Shown: positions 1 through 7,591 of the stretch, in pieces
Layout of the letters: each line of letters starts with the position of its first letter
Position numbering within the stretch: position 1 is the stretch's first letter
Origin: Burkholderiales bacterium UBA1834
GTDB taxonomy: Bacteria; Pseudomonadota; Gammaproteobacteria; Burkholderiales; Burkholderiaceae_C
Assembly: GCA_002339015.1 (NCBI GenBank)
Contig: DDJC01000051.1
Span: 42,436-86,041 of the forward strand
DNA: 43,606 nt
Reading direction: 5' to 3'
Notes under the pieces: generated by a model
The model's database searches: none
What the model was told of the DNA's origin: nothing
The model's input: only the letters and a program-made list of their open reading frames with translations
Made by a program: the position numbers and the translations under genes

Positions 1-299
1 CCGAAGGAGGTGGTGAAGACCATCTTGCAGCCGTCTGCCACCAGTTGGCGGATCACGCGTTCGGCATCGGTTGATTCCGGCACGTTCTCCACATAGACGG
101 TCTGGATGCGTGCGCCGAATTCCTTCTCGATCAGCTTGCGGCCGAGTTCGTGCTGGAAGGTCCAGCCGACGTTGGAGATGGGACCGGGGTAGATGAAGCC
201 AATCTTCAGGGGCTCGGTGGCCGCATGGGCCGAGGGCCAGAAGGATGAGGCGGCAAATGGGGCTGCGAGCGAGCCGAGGAGCAGGGAGCGACGGCGCAT
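1..299 (-). CDS. BMP-family ABC transporter substrate-binding protein (5' part only)
   Basis: The gene starts at 299 on the minus strand and runs off the left edge, so about 99 N-terminal residues are visible. The protein opens with MRRRSLLLGS and a hydrophobic stretch ending near SAHA, a signal peptide with a twin-arginine-like RRRSLL motif. The mature start is KIGFIYPGPISNVGWT, followed by HELGRK. This is the typical N-terminus of BmpA/Med (PF02608) periplasmic proteins, which bind nucleosides or other small molecules for ABC import. The permease and ATPase genes would lie to the left. The gene follows an operon encoding an MBL hydrolase and an FAH-family enzyme, but a 254-base AT-rich gap with its own operator-like sites suggests separate control. 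The substrate cannot be told from this fragment. Confidence 0.85.
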   Translation of the reverse strand, partial: MRRRSLLLGSLAAPFAASSFWPSAHAATEPLKIGFIYPGPISNVGWTFQHELGRKLIEKEFGARIQTVYVENVPESTDAERVIRQLVADGCKMVFTTSF

Positions 300-326
300 G
301 GCGGATGTCCGGTGGGTTGAATGTAA

Positions 327-415
327 TTGTATACAAACAATAATCGTGCCATGCTGAAATACATATCAAGTGATTGATTTGAAAGAAAAAAATATATTTC
401 GATTGTTGTGCACAA
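327..415. promoter_or_regulatory. Pair of TTGTNNACAA palindromes upstream of the BMP gene
   Basis: TTGTATACAA lies at 327-336 and TTGTGCACAA at 406-415, about 79 bases apart. They sit in a conspicuously AT-rich gap (300-553) in an otherwise GC-rich window. Both are perfect 10-base palindromes sharing TTGT..ACAA. GntR regulators of the FCD group typically bind short TNGTNNNACNA-like palindromes, and an FCD regulator gene lies at 3300-4031. The link between that protein and these sites is inference. The first site is 28 bases upstream of the BMP start, a position suited to repression. Nothing else was recognised in this gap. Confidence 0.45.
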
Positions 416-553
416 AAAATATTTGCACAATGTTGATGCGGCTCTGCACCGGAAAGCGTCAGCATGCATGGCGGCCAAGGGCAAGCAGGGACGGGCCGTG
501 GTGGCCATGGCGCCAGTGCGCAGCCTGTAGGCCCGCCCCGCGGTTGCGTAGCG

Positions 554-1603
554 TCAAGCCACGCGTAGCAACGCCTGACGCCTGAAGTGGTCGAGCTGCC
601 CGATGGGGCCACTGTCTCTGGCATGGGGCAGACCCCACGCGCGATAGAGCGTGCAGGCCGAGGTGAAGATGCGCTCCGCCGCACGCCACCTCGAGAAAGG
701 CGCTTTACGGAACGCCTTGGAATCGAGGCACAGTTGGGCGGCTTCGTCCACCTTGTGCCCATGAGACGCCAGCGTGCGCAGCGATGGCTCGAGCCATTCC
801 CAGTAGTCGATCTGCCGCTGCACATCGGCCCGGGTGGCCAGGGGGCCGTGGCCGGGTACGATGACATCGACATCCATCTCGAGCACGCGCTTCAAGGCCC
901 CGGTGATGCCGGACACCGGGCCTGCCCAGGCAACCGGCGTGACGTTGACGAACAGGATGTCGCCGGTGAAGACCACGCGCCGCTCGGGGACGTGGACGAT
1001 GCAGTCGCCGTTCGTGTGCCCTGGGCCGACCTCCATGAGTTCAAGCCTGATGCCCTCGACCTCGACAGACAGCTGTCCGGAGAAGGTCTGCGTGGCCCCC
1101 ACCACGTGGATACCCGAAAAGTCGTACGGCCTCAGCATGGCCCCCATGTACCGCCCGAGCGCATCCACGCCGTGCACGGGCACATGGCTGAAAAGCCTGC
1201 TGCCCAGCTTCAGCGCGGACAACTGCCGCGGCCGGTGATGGTGGAGCTGATCTGCGCAGGCCTGGGTGGAATAGATGGGGATGCCAGGGAACAGCTGGTT
1301 GCCCCAGCAGTGGTCGCCATCCGCGTGGGTGTTGATCAGGTGGCTGATGGGCGCTGCCTGCAGGATGGCATCGGCATGGGCCAGCATCTCCCGCGTGTGG
1401 TGCAGATCCCAGCAGGTGTCGATGAGGACGGTGCTGCCACCGCAGCGCACCAGGCCCACATTGGTTTCACCCCAGCTGCCGTTGGGCACCAGCCAGGCGA
1501 ACGTGTCATGCCCCGTGTCGTACAGGCCTTCCTCGTACGCGGGCACCTCGCCCATGCGGGTCACGGTTCTGCCCGTGCCCGAGATCAGGCGCGTCGCCTT
1601 CAT
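554..1603 (-). CDS. MBL-fold metallo-hydrolase
   Basis: A 349-residue protein with the metallo-beta-lactamase fold. The metal site motif reads HADGDH near residue 93, within THADGDHCWGNQLF. Later ligands are in GPGHTNGD (His), FTGDILF (Asp) and VPGHGP (His). The family uses one or two metal ions, usually zinc, to hydrolyse esters, thioesters or lactones; the substrate here is unknown. There is no signal peptide, so it is probably cytoplasmic. Its ATG overlaps the stop of the upstream FAH-family gene by four bases (ATGA), so the two are translationally coupled. The pairing with a fumarylacetoacetase-type enzyme and a TetR regulator suggests one catabolic route, possibly for an aromatic or heterocyclic compound. 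Confidence 0.85.
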   Translation of the reverse strand: MKATRLISGTGRTVTRMGEVPAYEEGLYDTGHDTFAWLVPNGSWGETNVGLVRCGGSTVLIDTCWDLHHTREMLAHADAILQAAPISHLINTHADGDHCWGNQLFPGIPIYSTQACADQLHHHRPRQLSALKLGSRLFSHVPVHGVDALGRYMGAMLRPYDFSGIHVVGATQTFSGQLSVEVEGIRLELMEVGPGHTNGDCIVHVPERRVVFTGDILFVNVTPVAWAGPVSGITGALKRVLEMDVDVIVPGHGPLATRADVQRQIDYWEWLEPSLRTLASHGHKVDEAAQLCLDSKAFRKAPFSRWRAAERIFTSACTLYRAWGLPHARDSGPIGQLDHFRRQALLRVA

Positions 1604-2490
1604 GCGTGCACCTTGTGCTGGATTTCGCCAATGCCATCGATGCGCAGCTGCAGCAGATCACCCGGCGCGAGCCAGTGACCGTTCTCCATTCCGCTGCCGC
1701 CGGGCAGCGTTCCTGTGCCGAACAATTCGCCAGGATAGAGCTGTTCGCCCTTGGACGCATGGGCCAGGGCCTCGCCGATGGAATGGTGCATGCCCGCGGT
1801 GGAGGTGGCGCAGACCTCCTTGCCGTTGATGCAGACACTGGCCTGGAGCTGGCCGAGCCGCGGAAGCACGTCGTCGGCGGTGACCGCCGTCTCCGACATG
1901 GCGCTCATGAAGTGTTTGGACTTCTGAGGCCCGAAGCCGCTGCCCATCTCGGCGCGTTGCACGTCACGGGCGCTGATGTCGTTGAGCACCACGAAGGCGC
2001 CGATCGCGCGCAGCGCTTCGTCCGGATCGGCGTTCAGCAGCGGGCGCTTGAGCACGAAGCCGAGTTCCAGCTCGTAATCAAGCGCCTTGCTGTACCAGGG
2101 CGCGCTGATCGGCGTGCCGCTGGGAACGAAGGTCAGGTGGTTGCCGAAATAGTAGATGGGCTGGCGATACCACAGAGGCGCAGGCCTGAATGCCGGGAAG
2201 GTGCGTCCGCTCAGGCTTTCGTAGAGGCGTGCGAACCGGTAGGCGGCGGGCAGGAAGCGGCGCGCGTAGCCACGCGATGCGTCGATGACATGCCTTTCGA
2301 AGAGCATGAAGTCGCGGAAGGAGCGCGGCTGGAAAGGCAGCATCGCAGGGCCCGTGCCGTGAGCCTTGACGAGGTCGGTGGCGGGCACGCAGAGGTCGGG
2401 TGGATCCTGCTGCTCATGCCAATGCCCATCCTGCTGGACTTGGTAGATGCAGGCATCCGAGCCTGATTGTCGAACCCGGCGGAACTTCAT
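1600..2490 (-). CDS. Fumarylacetoacetate hydrolase family protein
   Basis: A 296-residue protein of the FAH superfamily (PF01557), whose members cleave C-C bonds of 2-oxo/diketo acids or hydrate and decarboxylate ring-cleavage products using Mg2+. Family marks include LDYELELGFV, which carries the Glu-x-Glu metal ligands, then VLNDISARDVQ and the GPQKSKHF stretch. The start at 2490 (MKFRRV) was chosen because GAGGT lies about eight bases upstream. An earlier in-frame ATG at 2520 would overlap the operator palindrome. It is the first gene of an operon with the MBL hydrolase and diverges from the TetR gene across a 76-base promoter region. The exact substrate is not recognisable; fumarylacetoacetate itself is not implied. 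Confidence 0.85.
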   Translation of the reverse strand: MKFRRVRQSGSDACIYQVQQDGHWHEQQDPPDLCVPATDLVKAHGTGPAMLPFQPRSFRDFMLFERHVIDASRGYARRFLPAAYRFARLYESLSGRTFPAFRPAPLWYRQPIYYFGNHLTFVPSGTPISAPWYSKALDYELELGFVLKRPLLNADPDEALRAIGAFVVLNDISARDVQRAEMGSGFGPQKSKHFMSAMSETAVTADDVLPRLGQLQASVCINGKEVCATSTAGMHHSIGEALAHASKGEQLYPGELFGTGTLPGGSGMENGHWLAPGDLLQLRIDGIGEIQHKVHA

Positions 2491-2504
2491 GCTGACCTCG
2501 TTTC

Positions 2505-2551
2505 GGAACAATTGTTCCAATTAGAATAGCATGATCCGGAACAAGTGTTCC
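2505..2551. promoter_or_regulatory. Twin GGAACA-N2-TGTTCC operators for the divergent TetR regulator
   Basis: Two near-identical perfect palindromes lie in the divergent FAH/TetR gap: GGAACA-AT-TGTTCC at 2505-2518 and GGAACA-AG-TGTTCC at 2538-2551. The second is extended by one pair, to CGGAACA...TGTTCCG and then CC/GG (2536-2553). Their centres are 33 bases apart, about three helical turns, so bound dimers would sit on the same DNA face. The first site ends 15 bases before the FAH start and the second 16 bases before the chosen TetR start. This arrangement suggests the TetR protein controls both itself and the FAH-MBL operon. The palindromes are seen directly; the binding protein is inferred from position. 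Confidence 0.75.
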
Positions 2552-2566
2552 GGTTCAAGGACGTGG

Positions 2567-3256
2567 ATGCCATCCAGGAAAGCAGCAGCCGGGGCCGGGG
2601 CACAGCCCCCCTCAGTACGCAAACCAAGCCGGACGACGAGCACGCGGGATCGCCTGCTGGATGCAGCGGAGGCCCTGTTCGCCGAGCATGGCTTCCACGG
2701 CGCGCCGATGCGTGACATCACGACCCAGGCCGGGACCCGTCTGGCGGACATCAACGATCACTTCGGCAGCAAGGAAGTCCTGTTCCAGGAAGTGGTCGCC
2801 CGGCGTGCGCTGCAGATCAATGCCGACCGGCAGGCGCGCCTGGCGGACATGGCCGGTGTCAAGGGGCGGGCCGCTCAGATCCGGGCCATCGTCGAGGCAT
2901 TTGCGGCGCCCTTGCTGGCCAGGAGCGCCGAGAGCCAGGGCTGGCGCAACTACCTGCGGCTGTTGGCTCAACTGACCAACAGTCGATCGCTGGTGCTGGT
3001 GCTGATCGCAGAGCACTTCAATCCCATCGCAGAGGTGTTCATCGAACAGATCGTGCGTGTGCTGCCCCAACTCGACCGGCGCCAGAGCCTCAATGCCTAC
3101 CAGCTGATGGTTGCGTCCAGCATGGCGCTCTTTGCCGACAACGGCCGCATCGACATCATGTCCGGTGGTCAGGAGCGTTCGGACGATTTCGCGTCGCACT
3201 ATGGAGACATGGTCAGCTTTGTCGCAGGAGGGATCCTCGCGATCGCCGAGAGTTGA
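2567..3256 (+). CDS. TetR/AcrR-family transcriptional regulator
   Basis: A 229-residue regulator. The N-terminal TetR helix-turn-helix is clear: RDRLLDAAEALFAEHGFHG, then MRDITTQAGTRLADINDHFGSKEVLF. The C-terminal ligand domain is all-helical and typical of longer AcrR-like members (QGWRNYLRLLAQL and following). The start at 2567 was chosen over an earlier ATG at 2531 because AAGG sits seven bases upstream and the earlier start would place the operator inside the coding region. The gene diverges from the FAH-MBL operon, and two matching palindromes occupy the shared promoter region, so it is probably an autorepressor and local repressor. The inducer is unknown, perhaps a substrate of the neighbouring hydrolases. 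Confidence 0.88.
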   Translation: MPSRKAAAGAGAQPPSVRKPSRTTSTRDRLLDAAEALFAEHGFHGAPMRDITTQAGTRLADINDHFGSKEVLFQEVVARRALQINADRQARLADMAGVKGRAAQIRAIVEAFAAPLLARSAESQGWRNYLRLLAQLTNSRSLVLVLIAEHFNPIAEVFIEQIVRVLPQLDRRQSLNAYQLMVASSMALFADNGRIDIMSGGQERSDDFASHYGDMVSFVAGGILAIAES

Positions 3257-3299
3257 CGAACCGGGGCTTGACCGGTGATGGACCGCGGCCCTAGGCGCA

Positions 3300-4031
3300 T
3301 CACGCCGGAAACAGCGCTGCCGCCAGGTCGTTGTCCACCGTGGGCACCTCGATGCGCAGGCGCGTCTCCAGTGCGGTGAGGTGCTTGTCCATCAGCGCGA
3401 CGGCGGCGGCCGCGTTGCCCAGCGACAGCAGCTCGATCAGTTCGGCGTGTTCATCGTGCTCGCAGGCGGCATCGCCCGGGGCCTCGTACAGCGCCACGAT
3501 CAGCGAGCAGCGCGACATCAGCTCGCCCAGCATGCGCGCGAGGTGGCGGTTGCCGGCCAGCTCGGCCAGCGCCAGATGGAAATCACCGGCCAGGCGCACC
3601 CAGCGGCTGTGATCCTGCGCGTGCAGGGCTTCATGTTCGGCCGCCAGGCGCTGGCGGAACTGGGCCAGCTTGCTCGGCGTCAGGCGCTTCATGGCCAGCG
3701 GCACGATGGCGGCCTCCAGCGCACGGCGCGCTTCGAAAACCTCGTGCGTTTCCTGCGGGCTGGGGGCGGCCACGGAGGCCCCCTTGTTGGGCACGATGTC
3801 GACCAGGCCCGTCAGGGCCAGCCGCTGCAGGGCCTTGCGCACCACGGTGCGGCTGACATCGAACACCTCGCACAGCGCGGCCTCGCCCAGGCGGGCGCCC
3901 GGGACCAGACGGCGCGACATGATGGCGTCGAACAGCGCGTCGTGGACGGGCTCGTCCAGCGCGACCTCACCACGTTTGAGCCGCGTGCCCGTGGGGCGTT
4001 CCAGTGGAGCGGGCGCGCGGCGTGGAGGCAT
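3300..4031 (-). CDS. GntR-family regulator, FCD subfamily
   Basis: A 243-residue protein. The N-terminal winged helix covers roughly residues 25-95 (LDEPVHDALFDAIMSRRL, LGEAALCEVFDVSRTVVRKAL, VDIVPNKGASVA). The C-terminal FCD domain (FadR C-terminal-like) covers about 100-230. It keeps the expected Asp/His metal and ligand residues: DFHLALAELAGN, CEHDEHAEL and LMDKHLTALE. FCD proteins usually repress catabolic or transport genes and respond to a small organic acid or metal-bound ligand. It lies 12 bases downstream of the glycine-zipper gene on the same strand, so the two may share a transcript. TTGTNNACAA palindromes before the BMP gene (327-415) are candidate targets, but this is inference. 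Confidence 0.88.
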   Translation of the reverse strand: MPPRRAPAPLERPTGTRLKRGEVALDEPVHDALFDAIMSRRLVPGARLGEAALCEVFDVSRTVVRKALQRLALTGLVDIVPNKGASVAAPSPQETHEVFEARRALEAAIVPLAMKRLTPSKLAQFRQRLAAEHEALHAQDHSRWVRLAGDFHLALAELAGNRHLARMLGELMSRCSLIVALYEAPGDAACEHDEHAELIELLSLGNAAAAVALMDKHLTALETRLRIEVPTVDNDLAAALFPA

Positions 4032-4043
4032 GGTTCAGAGGGC

Positions 4044-4481
4044 TCAGGGCTTGCGTGCGCGGACCTTGCCGTCGGCCACGGTCACCTTGGCGCCCACGGC
4101 GTACTGCGTGCGCAGCGTGTAGTTGACGACACGGCCATCGTCCATGCGGATGGCGGTCTTGAAGACGGTGCTCTTGTTGACGTGCTTTTCGACCTCGTTG
4201 CCGGCAAAGCCGCCAGCCACCGCGCCGCCCACGGTGGCGATGGTGTTGCCGCTGCCCTTGCCCACCTGGTTGCCCAGCAGGCCGCCCACGACGGCACCGG
4301 CCGCGATGCCCAGGCCGCTGCCGCCTTCACCCTTCTGGGTGACGGCGCGCACCTCGGTCACGGTGCCGCAGGTCTTGCAGGCCGCTTGCGCCAGGCCGCC
4401 CTGGGCGCTCAGCGCCAGGGCGGTGGCCGCCAGCAGGGCCAGGCGGGCAGGGGTGCGGGTGGAAATGCGGGCGTTGTTCAT
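4044..4481 (-). CDS. Glycine-zipper 2TM-domain envelope protein
   Basis: A 145-residue exported protein. It has an N-terminal signal sequence (residues 1-33, ending AQA before ACKTCG). A central glycine zipper of about 45 residues follows (GSGLGIAAGAVVGGLLGNQ, then GGAVAGGFAGNEVEKH), like the 17-kDa antigen/SlyB/PcP group (PF05433). These proteins associate with the outer membrane and influence envelope integrity. The cysteine at the expected cleavage point lacks a proper lipobox (QAAC), so a normal signal peptidase I site is more likely than lipidation. A CKTC pair follows. GGAG precedes the ATG at a good distance. The GntR regulator gene follows 12 bases later. Confidence 0.8.
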   Translation of the reverse strand: MNNARISTRTPARLALLAATALALSAQGGLAQAACKTCGTVTEVRAVTQKGEGGSGLGIAAGAVVGGLLGNQVGKGSGNTIATVGGAVAGGFAGNEVEKHVNKSTVFKTAIRMDDGRVVNYTLRTQYAVGAKVTVADGKVRARKP

Positions 4482-4590
4482 GGTGTCTCCTTCGGAATGA
4501 TAGGCCCATGGCGGGGTGCGCCCGGGGCCTGGTTCCCTTTCAACGCACGGCCAGGACAGTGCGTGGACACACGGATGAGGGGGCAGGGGA

Positions 4591-5004
4591 TCAGTCTCGC
4601 GGCACTTGGCGGGGCTTGCCGTGGTCGTCGATGGCCACGTAGGTGATGTTGGCCTCCGTCACCTTGACCAGGTGCGGGTCGAGAGGGTTGCGCTCGGCCC
4701 AGACCTCCACATGCACCGTCATCGAGGTATTGCCCACGCGCACGATGCGCGCGTAGACCGACAGCAGATCACCCACCGACACGGCCGAGCGGAACACGAA
4801 CTCGTTGACGGCGATGGTGGCCACGCGGCCGCGCGAGATGCGCACCGGCAGGGCCGACCCGGACAGGTCGACCTGCGCCATGATCCAGCCGCCGAAGATG
4901 TCGCCGTTGCCGTTGGCATCCTTCGGCAGGGGCATCACCCGGGAGACGAGCTCCATGTCGGGGTGGAGATCGGGCGGGGTCAGCAGGGTGGGGGGTGTGG
5001 ACAT
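4591..5004 (-). CDS. Acyl-CoA thioesterase, YciA-like hotdog family
   Basis: A 137-residue hotdog-fold thioesterase that hydrolyses acyl-CoA to the acid and CoA in the cytoplasm. The signature NGNGDIFGGWIMAQVDLSG near residues 30-48 is the YciA/BACH motif carrying the catalytic Asp. NEFVFRSAVSVGDLL forms the core strand and helix. The length matches YciA. A start at 5031 (adding nine residues, MTDVCLLLP) is also possible; 5004 was preferred because MSTPP begins the part aligned with the family. It diverges from the Atm1-type exporter across a 75-base gap. A long open frame continues upstream on this strand only because of GC bias. Confidence 0.85.
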   Translation of the reverse strand: MSTPPTLLTPPDLHPDMELVSRVMPLPKDANGNGDIFGGWIMAQVDLSGSALPVRISRGRVATIAVNEFVFRSAVSVGDLLSVYARIVRVGNTSMTVHVEVWAERNPLDPHLVKVTEANITYVAIDDHGKPRQVPRD

Positions 5005-5079
5005 GGGCAACAGCAGGCAAACGTCAGTCATGTCACGGCCGACAATGCGAGGTCTTCCGTGACACGCTATTGTGAACGC

Positions 5080-6915
5080 ATGCGCCGTTTTGCACAGTCC
5101 CCTCCGGCAGAGTCCTCTGCCACGCCATCGCCCGTAACGCCTCTTTCGCCACAAACCGCACGCTCGGACCGCCAGACCCTGGCGCGCCTGTGGCCCTACC
5201 TGTGGGCCTACCGCGGGCGGGTGCTGCTGGCGCTGGCCTTCATGGTGGGCGCCAAGCTGGCCAACGTGGGCGTGCCGGTGCTGCTCAAGACCATGGTCGA
5301 CCGCCTGGCGCCCGATGCCGCCTCGCCACAGGCCTTGCTGGCCGTGCCGGTGGGGCTGCTGCTGGCCTACGGGCTGCTGCGGCTGTCCACATCCCTCTTC
5401 ACCGAGCTGCGCGAACTGGTGTTCGCCAAGGCCACCGAAGGCGCGGCGCGCTCCATCGCGCTGCAGGTGTTTTCGCACCTGCATGCGCTCAGCCTTCGCT
5501 TCCACCTGGAGCGTCAGACCGGCGGCATGACCCGCGACATCGAGCGCGGCACCCGCGGCGTGCATTCGCTGATCTCGTACTCGCTCTACAGCATCATCCC
5601 CACGCTGATCGAGGTGGTGCTGGTGCTGAGCGTGCTGGGCGCCAAGTTCGACATGGGCTTCGTGTGGATCACGCTGGCGGCCCTGAGCGTGTACATCGTC
5701 TTCACGGTGACGGTGACCAGCTGGCGCACGCGTTTTCGCAAAGAGCAGAACGAGCTCGATTCCAAGGCGCACACGCGCGCCATCGATTCGCTGCTCAACT
5801 ACGAGACAGTGAAGTACTTCAACAACGAAGGCTTCGAGACGCAGCGCTACGACGAGAGCCTGGAGAAGCTGCGCCGTGTGGCTGTGAGAAGCCAGCAGAG
5901 CCTGTCGCTGCTGAACATCGGCCAGCAGACCATCATCGCCGTGGGCCTGATCGCGATGCTGTGGCGCGCCACGCAGGGCGTGGTCGATGGCCGCATGACG
6001 GTGGGTGACCTGGTGATGGTGAACGCCTTCATGATCCAGCTCTACATCCCGCTGAACTTCCTGGGCGTGATCTACCGCGAGATCAAGCAGGCGCTGACGG
6101 ACCTGGACAAGATGTTCACGCTGATGGAGCGCGAGCAGGAGGTGGGCGATGCGCCCGATGCCCGGCCGCTGCTGCTCAAGGGGCCGCCGGCCGTGCGCTT
6201 CGACCACGTGAACTTCGCGTACGAGCCCTCACGGCCCATCCTGCACGACGTGAGTTTCGAGATTCCCGCGGGGCAGACCGTGGCGGTGGTGGGCCCCTCG
6301 GGCTCGGGCAAGTCCACCCTGGCCCGTCTGCTCTACCGCTTCTACGACGTGCAGGACGGACGCGTCACCGTCAACGGCCACGATGTGAAGGGCCTGACGC
6401 AGGACAGCCTGCGCCGTCAGATCGGCATCGTGCCGCAGGACACGGTGCTGTTCAACGACACGGTGGCCTACAACATCGGCTATGGCCGCACGGGCGCTAC
6501 GCAGGACGAGATCGAGCAGGCCGCGCGCGCCGCCCGCATCCATGATTTCATCGTCAATACACCCGGTGGCTACGGCACCATGGTGGGTGAACGCGGGCTC
6601 AAGCTGTCGGGTGGCGAGAAGCAGCGCGTGGCCATCGCGCGCACGCTGCTCAAGGATCCGCCCATCCTGGTGTTCGACGAGGCCACCTCGGCGCTGGACT
6701 CGGCCAATGAGCGCGCCATCCAGGCCGAGCTGGCCGCCGTGGCGCAGGGCAAGACGGTGCTGGTGATCGCGCACCGGCTGTCCACCGTGGTCAACGCGCA
6801 TGAGATCCTGGTGATGGACGCCGGCCGCGTCATCGAGCGGGGCACCCACGTGCAGTTGCTCAACGCCAATGGCCGCTATGCGCAGATGTGGCGGCTGCAG
6901 CAGCACGAGCAGTGA
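5080..6915 (+). CDS. Atm1/HMT1-type ABC exporter (fused permease-ATPase)
   Basis: A 611-residue half-transporter. The N-terminal six-helix membrane domain (about residues 35-330) includes NYETVKYFNNEGFE, a hallmark of the Atm1/ABCB7/HMT1 branch that exports glutathione-linked or metal-thiol compounds. The C-terminal ATPase domain has Walker A GPSGSGKST, signature LSGGEKQRVAIAR, Walker B ILVFDEATSALD and the switch His in IAHRLST. The start at 5080 (MRRFAQ) leaves a 30-residue Pro/Ser-rich cytoplasmic tail. The open frame extends further upstream, but that stretch lies over the thioesterase gene on the other strand and looks like noise. Bacterial Atm1 homologues have been tied to heavy-metal tolerance. 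The substrate here is not shown by the sequence. Confidence 0.9.
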   Translation: MRRFAQSPPAESSATPSPVTPLSPQTARSDRQTLARLWPYLWAYRGRVLLALAFMVGAKLANVGVPVLLKTMVDRLAPDAASPQALLAVPVGLLLAYGLLRLSTSLFTELRELVFAKATEGAARSIALQVFSHLHALSLRFHLERQTGGMTRDIERGTRGVHSLISYSLYSIIPTLIEVVLVLSVLGAKFDMGFVWITLAALSVYIVFTVTVTSWRTRFRKEQNELDSKAHTRAIDSLLNYETVKYFNNEGFETQRYDESLEKLRRVAVRSQQSLSLLNIGQQTIIAVGLIAMLWRATQGVVDGRMTVGDLVMVNAFMIQLYIPLNFLGVIYREIKQALTDLDKMFTLMEREQEVGDAPDARPLLLKGPPAVRFDHVNFAYEPSRPILHDVSFEIPAGQTVAVVGPSGSGKSTLARLLYRFYDVQDGRVTVNGHDVKGLTQDSLRRQIGIVPQDTVLFNDTVAYNIGYGRTGATQDEIEQAARAARIHDFIVNTPGGYGTMVGERGLKLSGGEKQRVAIARTLLKDPPILVFDEATSALDSANERAIQAELAAVAQGKTVLVIAHRLSTVVNAHEILVMDAGRVIERGTHVQLLNANGRYAQMWRLQQHEQ

Positions 6916-6939
6916 GGCAGGTTCGGGCACGTCAGGCGG

Positions 6940-6966
6940 AAAAAAGGGCTTCGCGTCGCGAAGCCC
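6940..6966 (-). terminator. Intrinsic terminator of the peptidase/cohesin unit
   Basis: A near-perfect hairpin with arms GGGCTTCGCG (6946-6955) and CGCGAAGCCC (6957-6966) has six A residues at 6940-6945, which read as a U-run on the minus strand. It lies 38 bases past the stop of the cohesin-like PEP-CTERM gene, where a terminator is expected. It may also slow plus-strand transcription from the ABC exporter, but there is no U-run on that side. Confidence 0.85.
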
Positions 6967-7003
6967 CGTCAATGCAGTGTGAGCGGCGCTGTTGTCGTGT
7001 TCT

Positions 7004-7552
7004 TCAGCCGCGTGCACGCCGCAGCCGCATCGCCACCAGGCCCAGTCCGGCCAGCACCATGGCCACCGACGTAGGCTCCGGCACGGCCGCCACCGTGCCG
7101 TTCTTGAAGCTCACCGCCACCTCGCCGTTGTCATCGGCGAAGGGCCACAACGGCGAGGCGCTCAGCGTGATGGCCGAGGTGCCCGCGGCCAGGGCCGTGA
7201 AGGTCAGCGTGGCGGTGGTGAAGTCACCCTTGCGGCCGGCCAGGGTGTTGAAGTTCACGCCCGGCTTCGTGCCGGTGGCGTTGTCGATGGGGCCAGGCGT
7301 GTCTTCCACATAGCCCAGCTCCCAGATGGCGGGCACGACCACCTTGTCCAGGCGCAGGATGGCGGCGTCGAAGCTCACGTCGTAGCCGCCGCCGTAGATG
7401 TTGTTGGCAAAGCCCTTGCCCAGGATGTCGATGGTGAAGGTGGCACCGATGTCCACGGGCGCCAGCGGCGATTGCACCTCGATGCTCTGGGCCTGGGCCC
7501 ACAGGGAGGTGGTGGCCAGCACGGCGGCGATGAAGTGTTGTTGCAGGGTCAT
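7004..7552 (-). CDS. PEP-CTERM protein with cohesin-like domain
   Basis: A 182-residue secreted protein. A signal peptide covers residues 1-22 (ending AQAQ). A cohesin-like beta-sandwich follows at about 25-155. Typical cohesin features are VDIGATFTIDILGKG, GGYDVSFDAAILRLDKV, FTTATLTFTALAAGTSAITL and the final NGTV strand. The C-terminus is a PEP-CTERM sorting tail: VPEPTS, a hydrophobic helix, then RLRRARG. Exosortase is thought to cleave such tails during surface display in bacteria that make exopolysaccharide. The gene starts 39 bases after the stop of the dockerin-bearing C25 peptidase and ends before a terminator, so both are one unit. The proposed role is to hold the peptidase at the surface by cohesin-dockerin binding. 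Domain calls come from motif reading only. Confidence 0.8.
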   Translation of the reverse strand: MTLQQHFIAAVLATTSLWAQAQSIEVQSPLAPVDIGATFTIDILGKGFANNIYGGGYDVSFDAAILRLDKVVVPAIWELGYVEDTPGPIDNATGTKPGVNFNTLAGRKGDFTTATLTFTALAAGTSAITLSASPLWPFADDNGEVAVSFKNGTVAAVPEPTSVAMVLAGLGLVAMRLRRARG

Positions 7553-7591
7553 GATGGATCCTTGTCGGATGGAGGGTGGTTGGAAAGTCGG

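Noticed and set aside
4606..5079. Long in-frame upstream extension of the ABC exporter reading frame, and the reverse case for the thioesterase (open to 6207 on the minus strand)
   Set aside because: These are GC-bias artefacts. Each extension lies over the other gene and has His/Gln/Arg-rich composition with no family similarity.
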